Source: an uncultured Christensenellaceae bacterium
GTDB taxonomy: Bacteria > Bacillota > Clostridia > Christensenellales > CAG-314
Length of the DNA stretch: 64,000 nt
NCBI GenBank assembly: GCA_910587795.1
Contig: CAJUNH010000003.1
Span: 1-64,000, forward strand
Direction: 5' to 3'
The position numbers were made by a program, and so were the translations under genes. Shown here in pieces: positions 1-8,936 of the stretch (the stretch's first letter is position 1; every line of letters begins with the position of its first letter). Below the pieces are notes generated by a model. That model had not been told where the DNA came from. It did not search any database and saw only the letters and a list, made by a program, of their open reading frames with translations.

Positions 1-179
1 AGTGCAACTCTTATAAAATTTTAGTTCTTTTATTCCCTATGGGAAGTGCGCTTTTACCGTCCGTTGTTTTAAAATATTTTATTTATTACATACCGCTTTC
101 AAATTTAATACGTCATACATTATCCATTTAAATACCGCATTAATTGCTTTTAAAAATATTTATTATCAGTAAATATATA

Positions 180-1826
180 CTATCCTATTTTTGCTTCAAA
201 GCACGCACCGGGTATCCATTTGCCGTTTTCAAAATCTCTGCCCATAACCAAAACTTTATTGTCGTAAACTTTGACGTAATATCCCTGAGAACCGCGCATA
301 TATTCGCCGGTAGGAATATAAAAACTGCTCCAAAGATACGCAACCGAAGCGGTATTAAATATATTAGGTAATCCGTCCGCTTTATCGTGCATAGAACCGC
401 GGGTATTCATATCCCAGTGGCTGTGTCCGTTAAACATATATATCTGCGGATACTTTGCAACGATTGCTCTAAACTGATCGTTTTGCACTATACCGTCCCA
501 GCCTTGCCCTTCAAAACTGCCCGCAATTGTATCGTAAAGAGATTGATGCAGATACACAAAAACGGGTTTATCGGGCTGCTCAGTTGTGATAGCTTTCAAT
601 CTGTCGTCAAACCATTTCAGCTGCTTGTCCGATAAGTCCGCGTCCAATCCGTTAAACTTAGATTCGCCGCCCAAAAATAAGTGGTGATATCCGCCTATTT
701 CTCTTTCGTAATAAACCGAATCGGCAGAGGCATACTTCAAAAAGTTTTGCAAAAGCACAGAGTAGCTTTCTGCGCCGTATAGGTCGTGATTGCCTATGGA
801 AAAGTATACGTCGGGCAAATTTGCAACCGAAGCAATCAATTCCGCAGTGTGCTTCCATTCGTAGTCGCGTCCGGAGTTAGCAATATCCCCCGCAACAAAC
901 AATCCGCAGCTATCGGGACTGTTTGCAACGATATCGCCGCACATCGCCAGAAAATGCGCGTCGTGCAGCTCTTTTGCATCTGCGCTAGCCAAATGCGTGT
1001 CGGCAACCGCTATATGAATATCGCTTACAACCTGAAACTCGGCGTTTATCTTTCCGTTAAAATTATACTGACAGTTTTGCGGCAAGTTTGTTTCGCTGTA
1101 ACTTTCGCTCAACCCAACGCTGTTTTTGCCGTATGCAATCAGCTTTGTCGCCGCGGCGGGAATCAACGTATTTGAGTACATTTTAAAAACGCTTTTCCGC
1201 TTAGTAACGGTAAACGGCGGCAAACTTGTGTACTCGGGCAAAACGCCTTTGTCGTTTGCCCAGTAAAGCACAACTTCTTCCGCGCTGTAATTATCATCAA
1301 AAGTTACGGTAACTGTACCGTCCGCCAAACCGTCGGCGGCATTTTCAAGCTGATACTCTATCGATAGCGGAGCCGTCGGCAAAGACAATTCCTCTTTAAG
1401 CACTTTAAACTTTACCGTTTCCGACACATTGTTATCCGTGCGGTTATTAAACAAAATAAGCTTATAGCTTCCCCGCGGAATATTACGGAACGCCTGACGG
1501 CTTTCGTTATACGTACTGCATCTTTTAAAAGCGTATACGCCGCCCGATATAAAACCGTTTTTGGATACGTCCAAATGCCTTATCGCCTCTACCTGCTCGA
1601 TGTCGTCTATTTCGCGGTACAGTCCCAACCAAGCATCATGTTCGCCTTTTGCGGAAAAATATATTTCCTCTCCGCTTAGATATTCGCTTTTATTAATATT
1701 CAAAATTTCGCTGCCGTTTAACTGACCGTCGCCGTCATCGGGCGGTTTACAGCCGCATATTAAAGCTGCGGAAAACGCAACGACCAAACACACTATTGCC
1801 GAGCATATCCTAAGTTTTGCCGACAT
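180..1826 (-). CDS. Exported lipoprotein with metallophosphoesterase domain
   Basis: Predicted surface lipoprotein that hydrolyses phosphoester bonds; the substrate is unknown. Residues 1-26 are a lipoprotein signal ending in a lipobox (LICGC, lipidated Cys26). Residues about 40-140 form a sandwich-like domain with the pattern W-x-GLY and G-x-YKLILFN, the same domain repeated in the adjacent gene at 1830-5624. The C-terminal half is a calcineurin-like phosphoesterase with the metal-ligand motifs SDIHI (near residue 269), GD, GNHDLYG (near 345) and GHSHWD (near 468), so the active site looks complete. It starts 4 bases after the stop of the upstream DUF5722 gene and is probably co-transcribed with it. 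The metal ligands are seen directly; extracellular location is inferred from the signal peptide. Confidence 0.85.
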   Translation of the reverse strand: MSAKLRICSAIVCLVVAFSAALICGCKPPDDGDGQLNGSEILNINKSEYLSGEEIYFSAKGEHDAWLGLYREIDDIEQVEAIRHLDVSKNGFISGGVYAFKRCSTYNESRQAFRNIPRGSYKLILFNNRTDNNVSETVKFKVLKEELSLPTAPLSIEYQLENAADGLADGTVTVTFDDNYSAEEVVLYWANDKGVLPEYTSLPPFTVTKRKSVFKMYSNTLIPAAATKLIAYGKNSVGLSESYSETNLPQNCQYNFNGKINAEFQVVSDIHIAVADTHLASADAKELHDAHFLAMCGDIVANSPDSCGLFVAGDIANSGRDYEWKHTAELIASVANLPDVYFSIGNHDLYGAESYSVLLQNFLKYASADSVYYEREIGGYHHLFLGGESKFNGLDADLSDKQLKWFDDRLKAITTEQPDKPVFVYLHQSLYDTIAGSFEGQGWDGIVQNDQFRAIVAKYPQIYMFNGHSHWDMNTRGSMHDKADGLPNIFNTASVAYLWSSFYIPTGEYMRGSQGYYVKVYDNKVLVMGRDFENGKWIPGACFEAKIG

Positions 1827-1829
1827 CGT

Positions 1830-4800
1830 CTATTCCTCCGCGCCGACAACGCTGAACTCAAACTGCGATTCTATCGTATATCCGCCCGAATTAAACAGCA
1901 CCACTTTGTATTGTCCTTCGGGAAGTACGTCGTACAGTTTATCGGTATACAGCTGAACCATTATGTTATACGAACCGCCCGACACGTGGAAAGAATCCGA
2001 TACGGAATACCAACGTATAGACGGAGGAGCGGACACGTCGTCCTGCGACAGCGGATACAAGCCTACCCACCAAGACGTTTCGCCTTCGGGAGCAAATGCC
2101 GTTACGTAAATAGTTTCGCCGACGGTATAAACCTCTTTATCTGTGTAAATCGTACCGACTTTCGGCTGTTCCTCATCTGTGCCGATTTGTATATTGTGCT
2201 GTACAATAGTTTTAACGCCGAAGCCGTAGCCTGCAAACAGGACGACTTTGTATTTTCCCGCATGCAATACTGCATTTTGCGTATACGCCGATTGTAAAAG
2301 CAAATCGTAGCTTTCGCCCGATACGTGCGTATCGTCGATTATTTTGTAGAAAAACAATGCGTTTTCAAAAGATACGTCGTTTGCAAAATTAAACAATCCT
2401 ACATAATAAGGTACGTCGGTATCGGTCGGCTGAGTTGCCGTTACCATGATCGGATCGTTGCGGTTATAGCGGTCGGAATCTACGCTTAATGTAGCCGATT
2501 CGTCTACAATCAATTTTGAAACGCCGAAATAAATTTCCGTTTCCACATCGTAACCCGACGTATTAAACAATACCAACTTATACTCGCCCGCGGGTAAATT
2601 AAAGTATTCCTGACGGTTGTTGTTTGCAACCTGTTTACGTATATCGTAAGCCGTTCCGGATACGTGCAAATTGTCTTTGACGTAATAGTAATATATAGAA
2701 CCAACCTGCTGATAATCTTTATCGTTCGCCAAATACAGCCCTACCCACCAAGTAGACGGAGCAGAATTAGCGGGAGCAAATGCCTTGACGTATACGTCCT
2801 CGCCTTCCACATAACTATTTTTGTTTGTAGATAAAATTTTAAAATTGCTTTCTACAACGGTTAACACGGCATATCGGCGTTCTATTTCCGTTCCGTCGCT
2901 ATTTAAAAATACCGCTACGGCATTTGTCGAACCCATTTCGGTCAATACGTTATTTACGTATTGCACCGTAACGCCGCCGGGCAAGTTGCCTGCGACGGTA
3001 AGCGCATGCTGTTCGCCGTCATAAGGTATTTGCGCGCTTTCAAATTTTACGCCGCTTAAATCCAACGTTTCGCTTTGGTCAATGGCTGGTAATACCGTAA
3101 TTTCCAAGCTGTAAATACAGTCGTAACCGCCGTCTTTAAAGTAATACATTACGTATTGTCCCGAAGGCAGATATTCTTCAAACTCCTCGCCGCCGCACTT
3201 AGTACACTTATCGTGACTGCGTGTGTTGTATCTTCCGCAAGTTAAGCATACTGAATACAATTTGTTGGAAATAGCATCGTCCTGCAAACAATACGTACGT
3301 ATAAACGCGTCGCCGTATTGGTTTACATAGCAATACATATAAGAAATTTCGCCGCCGCTTGTATTTCCGGGGTTAGATCCCTTTCGGTAAAGTCCTATCC
3401 AAGCATCGGGCTGAAGAGTGGATATATCTATATCTACCGTTACAAATATTTTCTCGCGGAAGTTATATACCGTTTTATTTGTAAACATTTTTCCTACCGA
3501 GATAGCAGCAGTACGTCTTCCCACTTCTACACCGTCTTTGGTAAATACCGCGGTTATTGTTTTCGTACCTACCTCGGTAAGCGTCGGCGATTCGCTGTAA
3601 GTTACTTCTATACCCGACGGAATGTTTAACGCTTCTATTCTCTTTTCCGTACCGTCGTAAAGGAAGTTTGCGCTGTTAAACACCACTCCCGATAAATCTA
3701 CGGTGTCTTCCCATTTTTCCACGGTGTCGGCTGTAACGGGGGCAGCCTTACTCCAATCGAACTCGCCCGTCATCCAATTAGTACCGAATACGTCCAGCAA
3801 ATCCATATAGGACTTAACGCCGCCGTTTTCGTAATTTTGTTCCTTACCGTTTACGTCTGCATATCTAAGGTACTGCAAATATTCCTTAGCAACCGTATCG
3901 GAATACTGCGTATCTATATATTTATAAACCTTGTACGAGGGTTTCGGCTCACGGTTGATATCCAACAAACCGAAACGCGTTTTTCCTGCCAGTTCGTTTT
4001 CGTGGTCGAACAAACGGTAGTAACAAAAAGCTTTAACCGTATCCAACTGCGATAGCTTGTACCAGATAGCGGCAATACACCCGGCTTGAATGTTTTTGTC
4101 TTTATCTGCGTCGTCAAAACTGGAAACGCCCTGCTCCGTTAAATAGACGCTGCGAGCAACGCCGTTAAACTTCATTTTATCCTGCTGTAAATACATATCT
4201 AACAATTCAATGTTAGAAAAAGTCAGTTTTGCGGTCGTTTCGTAATCGTTAGTCATACCGCCGCCCGAACCTGTAACTCCGCCAATGGGAGTTTTGCCGT
4301 TTACCGTATCGTTTAAAAACACTTCCGAAAGCGCCAAACCGTAGGTATAGCAATGCGGCGCAAGTCCCCAATCGTAGTCGCCTTCGCTTTTTGTTTTGGT
4401 ATTTAGCCACTCCACCATAGCCTTAGGCGCGTACGACGTAACTTTATCGCCCAAATCGGAAAAACCGCGCTGCGCCCAAGACTGCGTTATGGGCATTGTT
4501 ACCGATATATCTTTATGATACTTTTTCAGCGCCAAGTTAGATAACCTTAACAGGCGCGAATACTCCTCCATATATACGTCTAAATCGGCGTGCTTTTCGC
4601 TGATTCTGTTATAGCTGCGCGCATAGTCGATTTCGTTGCCGATTACAAAGTTGGCGATATATCCGTTAGACAGATCGCTAAGAGAATATCTTTCCGCCAT
4701 AAACTCCATCATGGCGATAAAATACTCAAATCCGTATTGGTTGGAGGTATTAAGTCCTACAAGACCGGGCGCGGGGTTATTGTCTACCGCCATTGTAGCC

Positions 4801-5624
4801 CAAGGCAAGTACGTAAGTTTTGCGGGGAAAGTTTCGGACTGTTCGTGCACGTTATGACTGTTGGCATAAAGAATACCCGTAATATGCGCCCCTGCATTAT
4901 AATAGCCTTTAACTACTCCGTCATAATATTCCACTGTTTCCTTACGGAAATAAAACATTTTTCCGTTAGACTTAAACTCTATTGCATCAGCGGGATGCGC
5001 AAGAGGTATCTCCTCTCCGTTTTCGTCAAACAATTCGTTAGGATAAATATATTTGTTTATGTCCAAATTTACGGCAACGTACGAACAGTTCAGGTCGTTA
5101 TAATATTCCAGCTTTTCGCCCAAAATTCCCTTTTTGGATTTAATATCGAATCTCGGCTCGGCGTTCGATAACGCTTTAATTTCGGTAGCGTAAACGGGAC
5201 CTCTTAATATTTTGCCTTCGTATACAACGTAATATTTGCAGTAAAGATTGTCGAATTCGTTGTTAAAACGGTCAATTTCCAAAGAAGCTGCCGTGCCTAA
5301 TTTATAATTGCCGATTACAATCGTTTCGTCGTCGGCAGATATTTTATCGACAGAAAGTCCGTAAAATTGATTTTCGCCTTCGATATACTCGTATGCTTTT
5401 ACGTAAACAACCTTAACTTCGGCATTGCCCACGTCGCTTTCAGCACTGCTTAAATCGATTTTAATTTTATTAGACTCTGCGCTGACGGAGACGGAAATTT
5501 TCTCCTGCGTAAGATCGTAGATAATTGTGTCTTCGTCCATATCGGGAGTGCAAGCAAAAAGCGCAGACGCTGCCAACACAAACACGATCGCTAACAATAT
5601 TATAGGAATTAACTTCTTCATCAT
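1830..5624 (-). CDS. Large DUF5722-type lipoprotein, glycosidase-like, with sandwich repeats
   Basis: Exported lipoprotein (signal peptide ending FACT, lipidated Cys near residue 25). Residues roughly 130-600 resemble DUF5722, a TIM-barrel glycoside-hydrolase-like domain. Two glutamates sit in clan GH-A-like contexts: IGNEID near residue 329 and LTEQG near 497, candidates for acid/base and nucleophile. The C-terminal half alternates two Ig/MBG-like modules (starting LDLSGV) with four modules of about 110 residues carrying W-x-GLY and G-x-YK-x-VLF. The first of these contains an inserted CxxC...CxxC zinc ribbon near residues 790-815. The same W-x-GLY module occurs in the phosphoesterase downstream. 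Role inferred: binding and breakdown of a glycan, with the phosphoesterase acting on a linked phosphoester. The exact substrate cannot be read from the sequence. Confidence 0.75.
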   Translation of the reverse strand: MMKKLIPIILLAIVFVLAASALFACTPDMDEDTIIYDLTQEKISVSVSAESNKIKIDLSSAESDVGNAEVKVVYVKAYEYIEGENQFYGLSVDKISADDETIVIGNYKLGTAASLEIDRFNNEFDNLYCKYYVVYEGKILRGPVYATEIKALSNAEPRFDIKSKKGILGEKLEYYNDLNCSYVAVNLDINKYIYPNELFDENGEEIPLAHPADAIEFKSNGKMFYFRKETVEYYDGVVKGYYNAGAHITGILYANSHNVHEQSETFPAKLTYLPWATMAVDNNPAPGLVGLNTSNQYGFEYFIAMMEFMAERYSLSDLSNGYIANFVIGNEIDYARSYNRISEKHADLDVYMEEYSRLLRLSNLALKKYHKDISVTMPITQSWAQRGFSDLGDKVTSYAPKAMVEWLNTKTKSEGDYDWGLAPHCYTYGLALSEVFLNDTVNGKTPIGGVTGSGGGMTNDYETTAKLTFSNIELLDMYLQQDKMKFNGVARSVYLTEQGVSSFDDADKDKNIQAGCIAAIWYKLSQLDTVKAFCYYRLFDHENELAGKTRFGLLDINREPKPSYKVYKYIDTQYSDTVAKEYLQYLRYADVNGKEQNYENGGVKSYMDLLDVFGTNWMTGEFDWSKAAPVTADTVEKWEDTVDLSGVVFNSANFLYDGTEKRIEALNIPSGIEVTYSESPTLTEVGTKTITAVFTKDGVEVGRRTAAISVGKMFTNKTVYNFREKIFVTVDIDISTLQPDAWIGLYRKGSNPGNTSGGEISYMYCYVNQYGDAFIRTYCLQDDAISNKLYSVCLTCGRYNTRSHDKCTKCGGEEFEEYLPSGQYVMYYFKDGGYDCIYSLEITVLPAIDQSETLDLSGVKFESAQIPYDGEQHALTVAGNLPGGVTVQYVNNVLTEMGSTNAVAVFLNSDGTEIERRYAVLTVVESNFKILSTNKNSYVEGEDVYVKAFAPANSAPSTWWVGLYLANDKDYQQVGSIYYYYVKDNLHVSGTAYDIRKQVANNNRQEYFNLPAGEYKLVLFNTSGYDVETEIYFGVSKLIVDESATLSVDSDRYNRNDPIMVTATQPTDTDVPYYVGLFNFANDVSFENALFFYKIIDDTHVSGESYDLLLQSAYTQNAVLHAGKYKVVLFAGYGFGVKTIVQHNIQIGTDEEQPKVGTIYTDKEVYTVGETIYVTAFAPEGETSWWVGLYPLSQDDVSAPPSIRWYSVSDSFHVSGGSYNIMVQLYTDKLYDVLPEGQYKVVLFNSGGYTIESQFEFSVVGAEE

Positions 5625-6110
5625 TATTCCTCACATTCTTTATTCTAGTATGTTAAATATCCGTATTTTTTATAAATAAACCGCTTTATAAAAAAAGTAT
5701 TATTAAGTATACCCCCCTCCGTCTGTAAAAGTCAAGTGTTTTGACTGTCTTCGCTATTTAACGCAAATTACCGTCAACAATTTCTATTGCCGAAAATTTT
5801 GATTATCCGTACGCATAAATTATTATTTAAAAATCCGCAATGCAAAAATAAAACTAAAAAACACCGAATTTTGCCGCAATCGAAATTTTTTTTACTAGGC
5901 ACAGACGCAGCATAAATTTTTTATGAAAACCGTCTGTAAAAAAGCGTGACATGAAAACACCCTTGTTTTTCTCTGCTTTGCCAGGCATACGGGGTTTATG
6001 CATCTAAGTGAATTAAATATTCGGCTACGTATAACTGCCGCTTGTTTTTTGATTTTATTATGATATAATCCAATGCGCGGCAAAAAGTAATTTACAGAAA
6101 AAAATATAAT
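5625..6110. other. Intergenic region with a promoter for the DUF5714 fragment
   Basis: About 490 AT-rich bases between divergent genes. On the plus strand TTGTTT (6042-6047) and a consensus TATAAT (6064-6069), 16 bases apart, form a likely promoter for the gene at 6111. A GC-richer patch at 5900-6030 contains a long imperfect hairpin (CAGACG near 5902 pairing with CGTCTG near 5931) that I could not match to a known riboswitch or terminator. No convincing coding sequence was found. Confidence 0.4.
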
Positions 6111-6416
6111 ATGGAATACACATTACAAGATAAGCTTAGTTTTATAAAAAGAGATATTGTAAAGTATAAGTCAAAAAATCCCGCAACAATCGTTACAGAA
6201 ATGATGCGAAAAGACTATATAAACATTCACGGTCCAGAGCATCATTATCTTGACGGCGCGGCGTCTGCCGCCGCTATGAAAAACGCAGGCGGCAAATTTA
6301 GCCTTGACGATTGTTTGAACGAGCTTGAAAACAGAGCGGCAAAAATACCGTTCTCGCCAAAGAATAAACAGTGTTTGGGAAATAAGTGTCCTTTTTATTT
6401 TAAAAATAAGGTTTAA
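6111..6416 (+). CDS. Short DUF5714-like protein, probably truncated
   Basis: Small protein of 101 residues with the hallmark HGPEHH (residues 43-48) followed by an alanine-rich helix and NAGG, as found in the DUF5714 domain often attached to methyltransferases. Family members normally also have an N-terminal cysteine zinc site and a longer C-terminal part with a CGxxGxCG segment. Here the first is absent and the second is replaced by a short tail with CLGNKCPFYF. The gene therefore looks like a fragment or a minimal version. No Shine-Dalgarno is visible before the ATG. It stands alone between a promoter at 6042-6069 and a strong terminator at 6427. The function is unknown even for the full-length family. 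Confidence 0.55.
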   Translation: MEYTLQDKLSFIKRDIVKYKSKNPATIVTEMMRKDYINIHGPEHHYLDGAASAAAMKNAGGKFSLDDCLNELENRAAKIPFSPKNKQCLGNKCPFYFKNKV

Positions 6417-6426
6417 GTAAAAAAAA

Positions 6427-6447
6427 TCTCGGACAAGTTGTCCGAGA
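6427..6447. terminator. Bidirectional rho-independent terminator
   Basis: A perfect inverted repeat of TCTCGGACAA with its complement around a single central G, preceded by a run of A and followed by a run of T. It can end the plus-strand DUF5714 transcript and the minus-strand rubrerythrin transcript that converge here. Confidence 0.85.
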
Positions 6448-6553
6448 ATTTTTTGTCAACGTTTTTAAATGCAATTCTTTGAAATTTAATTTTTTAATTC
6501 CATACGTAAATTACAATTTTTTAACTAAGATTTTTTAATATAAGGTTTTTGAA

Positions 6554-7096
6554 TTATTTTTTAAAGTATCTGTTATACAAACCTTCAAACGCCTTTCCGT
6601 GACGCGCTTCGTCACGAGCCATCTCGTGTACGGTATCGTGAATTGCGTCAAGCCCTGCCGCCTTAGCACGTTTTGCAAGATCGGTCTTGCCCATTGTAGC
6701 GCCGTTTTCCGCCTCTATGCGCATTGCAAGGTTTTTAGCGGTGCTGTCGGTAACCACTTCGCCCAACAGTTCGGCAAATTTTGCGGCATGCTCAGCTTCC
6801 TCGTAAGCGGCTTTTTCCCAATACAAACCGATTTCGGGATATCCCTCGCGGAACGCTACGCGAGCCATTGCAAGGTACATACCTACCTCGCTGCACTCGC
6901 CGTTAAAGTTAGCGCGCAAGTCGTCTATAATATCCTGAGATACGCCTTGCGCAACGCCGACAACGTGTTCGGCAGCCCAGCTGAGCGCGCCTGTCTGAGC
7001 CGCAAATTTTTCCTTAGGGGCTTTGCATTGAGGGCATTTTTCCGGAGCTTCGGTACCTTCGTGTACGTATCCGCATACAGAACAAACAAATTTCAT
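6554..7096 (-). CDS. rbr: Reverse rubrerythrin
   Basis: Non-haem di-iron peroxidase that reduces hydrogen peroxide in the cytoplasm of anaerobes. An N-terminal rubredoxin domain ([10 protein letters not shown] and CPQCKAP, residues 5-27) precedes a ferritin-like four-helix domain with the iron ligands GECSE, EEAEHA and DEARHG. This is the inverted order relative to classical rubrerythrin and is typical of clostridial reverse rubrerythrins. It is the third gene of a same-strand cluster with perR and a mini-rubredoxin, which fits PerR control as known in Clostridium. A Shine-Dalgarno AGGAG precedes the ATG. The length, 180 residues, is usual for the family. Confidence 0.93.
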   Translation of the reverse strand: MKFVCSVCGYVHEGTEAPEKCPQCKAPKEKFAAQTGALSWAAEHVVGVAQGVSQDIIDDLRANFNGECSEVGMYLAMARVAFREGYPEIGLYWEKAAYEEAEHAAKFAELLGEVVTDSTAKNLAMRIEAENGATMGKTDLAKRAKAAGLDAIHDTVHEMARDEARHGKAFEGLYNRYFKK

Positions 7097-7288
7097 TTTA
7101 GTAATCTCCTATTAAAATATTTTGTTACGGCAATTTCACTTTCCGCAGCAAAAAGCCGTCCGTCGGTAAAAATCCGTCTTGCCCCGACGGCGGAAAAAAC
7201 AAGACAAAACGCCGTTTACACTGCGGCGGAATAGTATATCCTAAACCGTAGTGTTACGTTATCGCTCGGCAGCGTGCAAACGTCGATT

Positions 7289-7402
7289 TTATTCTTCTTC
7301 CAATGTAAAGTCTTCCGCGCCTACTCCGCACAACGGGCAGATTTCGGGCGCTTCTTCGCCTTCGTGTACATATCCGCATACATTGCAAATCCATTTTTTC
7401 AT
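7289..7402 (-). CDS. 37-residue mini-rubredoxin
   Basis: Very short electron-transfer protein. The translation begins [15 protein letters not shown] and continues with CPLCG, giving the four cysteines of a rubredoxin FeS4 site (Cys6, Cys9, Cys22, Cys25). Normal rubredoxins have about 52 residues with 29 or so between the two cysteine pairs; here the pairs are only 12 residues apart, matching the rubredoxin domain of the neighbouring rubrerythrin instead. A strong Shine-Dalgarno (AAAGGAG) lies 8 bases before the ATG and the reading frame stays open between perR and rbr on the same strand. It probably donates electrons to the rubrerythrin, or is a duplicated and detached copy of its first domain. 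Confidence 0.8.
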   Translation of the reverse strand: MKKWICNVCGYVHEGEEAPEICPLCGVGAEDFTLEEE

Positions 7403-7458
7403 AGTGTTATCTCCTTTGTACAATGTTTATAATACGCCGTAAAACAGCGTTATAACCT

Positions 7459-7827
7459 TTATTTAAGCAATTCGCCGTTACATTCGGCACAGCAGCCGTA
7501 AAACGTAATTTCACAGCGGACAACGTCCTTCCTTTTGCAGCTTACTTTAAATTGCGAATCGTCCACGTCCAAAATACGTCCGCACCGCTCGCAGGCAAAA
7601 TGCGCGTGATTTGCAACGTTTGCGTCGTAACGCTCGGCAAACCCTTCGGCGCTTACTTTTTTTATTTTGCCCGAACTAAGTAATTCGCTGAGATTGCGGT
7701 ACACTGTCGCCAAACTTACGTTAGGGATAATTTCTCTAACTTTGGCATATACCCACGCCGCGTCGGGATGAGATTTTGTATTTAACAGAACGTTGTAAAC
7801 CGCCTCGCGTTGTTTTGAATATCTCAT
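7459..7827 (-). CDS. perR: Fur-family peroxide-responsive repressor (PerR-like)
   Basis: Metal-dependent repressor of oxidative-stress genes. Residues 1-75 are the Fur winged helix (recognition region SLATVYRNL); the C-terminal part has the metal-sensing His/Asp residues (ANHAHFAC, DVDDSQF) and two structural CxxC zinc pairs (CERC, CAEC). The CxxC pairs and the rubredoxin/rubrerythrin neighbours favour PerR over Fur or Zur, although this cannot be settled from sequence alone. A Fur/Per-type inverted repeat covers its own promoter (7835-7849), so autoregulation is likely. The ATG has no Shine-Dalgarno and lies 6 bases from the -10 hexamer, suggesting a leaderless mRNA. Confidence 0.88.
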   Translation of the reverse strand: MRYSKQREAVYNVLLNTKSHPDAAWVYAKVREIIPNVSLATVYRNLSELLSSGKIKKVSAEGFAERYDANVANHAHFACERCGRILDVDDSQFKVSCKRKDVVRCEITFYGCCAECNGELLK

Positions 7828-7833
7828 AATTAT

Positions 7834-7862
7834 ATGATAATCTTTATCATTTATTTTGTCAA
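7834..7862 (-). promoter_or_regulatory. perR promoter with overlapping Fur/Per box
   Basis: On the minus strand TTGACA (7857-7862), 17 bases and TATCAT (7834-7839) form a good sigma-A promoter. The near-perfect palindrome TGATAAAGATTATCA (7835-7849) overlaps the -10 hexamer and spacer and matches the Fur/PerR operator class. Only 6 bases separate the -10 from the ATG, so transcription should begin at or next to the start codon. Confidence 0.75.
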
Positions 7863-8003
7863 TATATTTTTAAAAATTAATTGGAAAAAATTCAAAAATA
7901 TCCTTTTGACCTACTTATTGCGTTACAGAGTACAGCATATACGCCACTTAATAAAGCCTATATTTTTTTAAACATTACCGCAACCGAAATTGCAATCAAC
8001 CGA

Positions 8004-8720
8004 CTACGATTTATCCCACAAATTATAGCGTTCGGGGTGCATAATAGCGTTTGCAAATTTTTGCTGTAAGTTAGGATACGTTTGCGAAAGAGATTTTAAA
8101 AGCTGTTTCATACTTTCACGTTCGGTATTGTGATTGGCTGGACACGGGTTATGCACTACGGGCATTGTTTTTGCAAAACCCGAGATATCCTTTTCCGCAA
8201 GGTATATCATCGGGCGGATAAGGGTAACTCCGCTGCGCGACATATACGACTTAGGCTGAAAAGTATTAAGACGTCCCTCGTAAAACAGACTTAACATAAA
8301 CGTTTCGACAACGTCGTCCAAGTGATGTCCCAACGCCAGCTTATTAAAGCCTTTGGCTGTAATCTCGCCGTTTAGCGCGCCTCTGCGCATTTTGGCGCAC
8401 AGACTGCACGGGTTGGATTCCTTACGAATATCAAACACAATCTCGGCAATATCCGTTTTGACCACCGAGTACTCTACCCCTATCGTATTGCAGTAGTCCG
8501 CAATCGGCGCGTATGCGTTATCAACAAACCCCATATCGACCGTCACGCCGAGAAGATCGAATTTAATATCAAAATATTTTTGAAACTCCCGCATTAAAGT
8601 AAGCAGCACAAGGCTGTCCTTGCCGCCGCTTACGCCGACGGCAATTTTATCGCCGTCGTTGATCAATCCGTAATCGTTAACCGCCCGTCTAAACGGGGAT
8701 AAAAGTTTTTGAATGTTCAT
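8004..8720 (-). CDS. ttcA: TtcA-like tRNA 2-thiocytidine synthetase
   Basis: ATP-dependent enzyme of the PP-loop family that thiolates cytidine 32 of tRNA, using an iron-sulfur cluster. The ATP-binding loop GVSGGKDSL lies near residues 29-37. The CSLC pair and a later cysteine in NPCPANH are candidate cluster ligands, and GHHLDDVVET is the second conserved PP-loop signature. The length of 238 residues is close to the family norm. The ATG has no Shine-Dalgarno and follows a -10 hexamer by 6 bases. Other PP-loop tRNA thiolases are possible, but the cysteine pattern favours TtcA. Confidence 0.85.
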   Translation of the reverse strand: MNIQKLLSPFRRAVNDYGLINDGDKIAVGVSGGKDSLVLLTLMREFQKYFDIKFDLLGVTVDMGFVDNAYAPIADYCNTIGVEYSVVKTDIAEIVFDIRKESNPCSLCAKMRRGALNGEITAKGFNKLALGHHLDDVVETFMLSLFYEGRLNTFQPKSYMSRSGVTLIRPMIYLAEKDISGFAKTMPVVHNPCPANHNTERESMKQLLKSLSQTYPNLQQKFANAIMHPERYNLWDKS

Positions 8721-8726
8721 ATGTAC

Positions 8727-8755
8727 ATTCTACTATTTAATAACCGAATGCGCAA
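8727..8755 (-). promoter_or_regulatory. ttcA promoter, leaderless arrangement
   Basis: Minus-strand TTGCGC (8750-8755), 17-base spacer and TAGAAT (8727-8732), then 6 bases to the ATG. No Shine-Dalgarno is possible in that space, so the transcript is predicted to be leaderless. Confidence 0.6.
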
Positions 8756-8885
8756 GTAATTTTTTGTACGGATATATATTTGATTTTATAAGTACAACAT
8801 TGTCAAAGCGTTTGGCGGAAGAATAAGTTTTTATTTAAAAAATAAAACACCGAGCGTGACGGTAGTTTTTTACTCGAAAAAGTTG

Positions 8886-8914
8886 TCATAAAGTGACGAA
8901 ACGCGGCATTTAAT
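8886..8914 (+). promoter_or_regulatory. Possible sigma-E-type promoter of spoIIID
   Basis: TCATAA (8886-8891), 15 bases, then CATTTAAT (8907-8914) resembles the mother-cell sigma-E consensus, which is known to drive spoIIID in Bacillus. The match is partial. The gene also has a Shine-Dalgarno GGAG at 8930-8933. Confidence 0.35.
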
Positions 8915-8936
8915 ATACCAACTGTTGGAGAAATAA

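Noticed and set aside
1..179. Terminator of the metallophosphoesterase gene
   Set aside because: Only a 5-base inverted repeat (TTCCC/GGGAA) without a suitable T-run is visible before the window edge.
5895..6083. 62-codon ORF on the minus strand
   Set aside because: Starts at TTG without a ribosome site, atypical composition, no recognisable family.
7157..7196. CCGTCGG/CCGACGG hairpin upstream of rbr
   Set aside because: The loop is long and no T-run follows in either direction; not convincing as a terminator.
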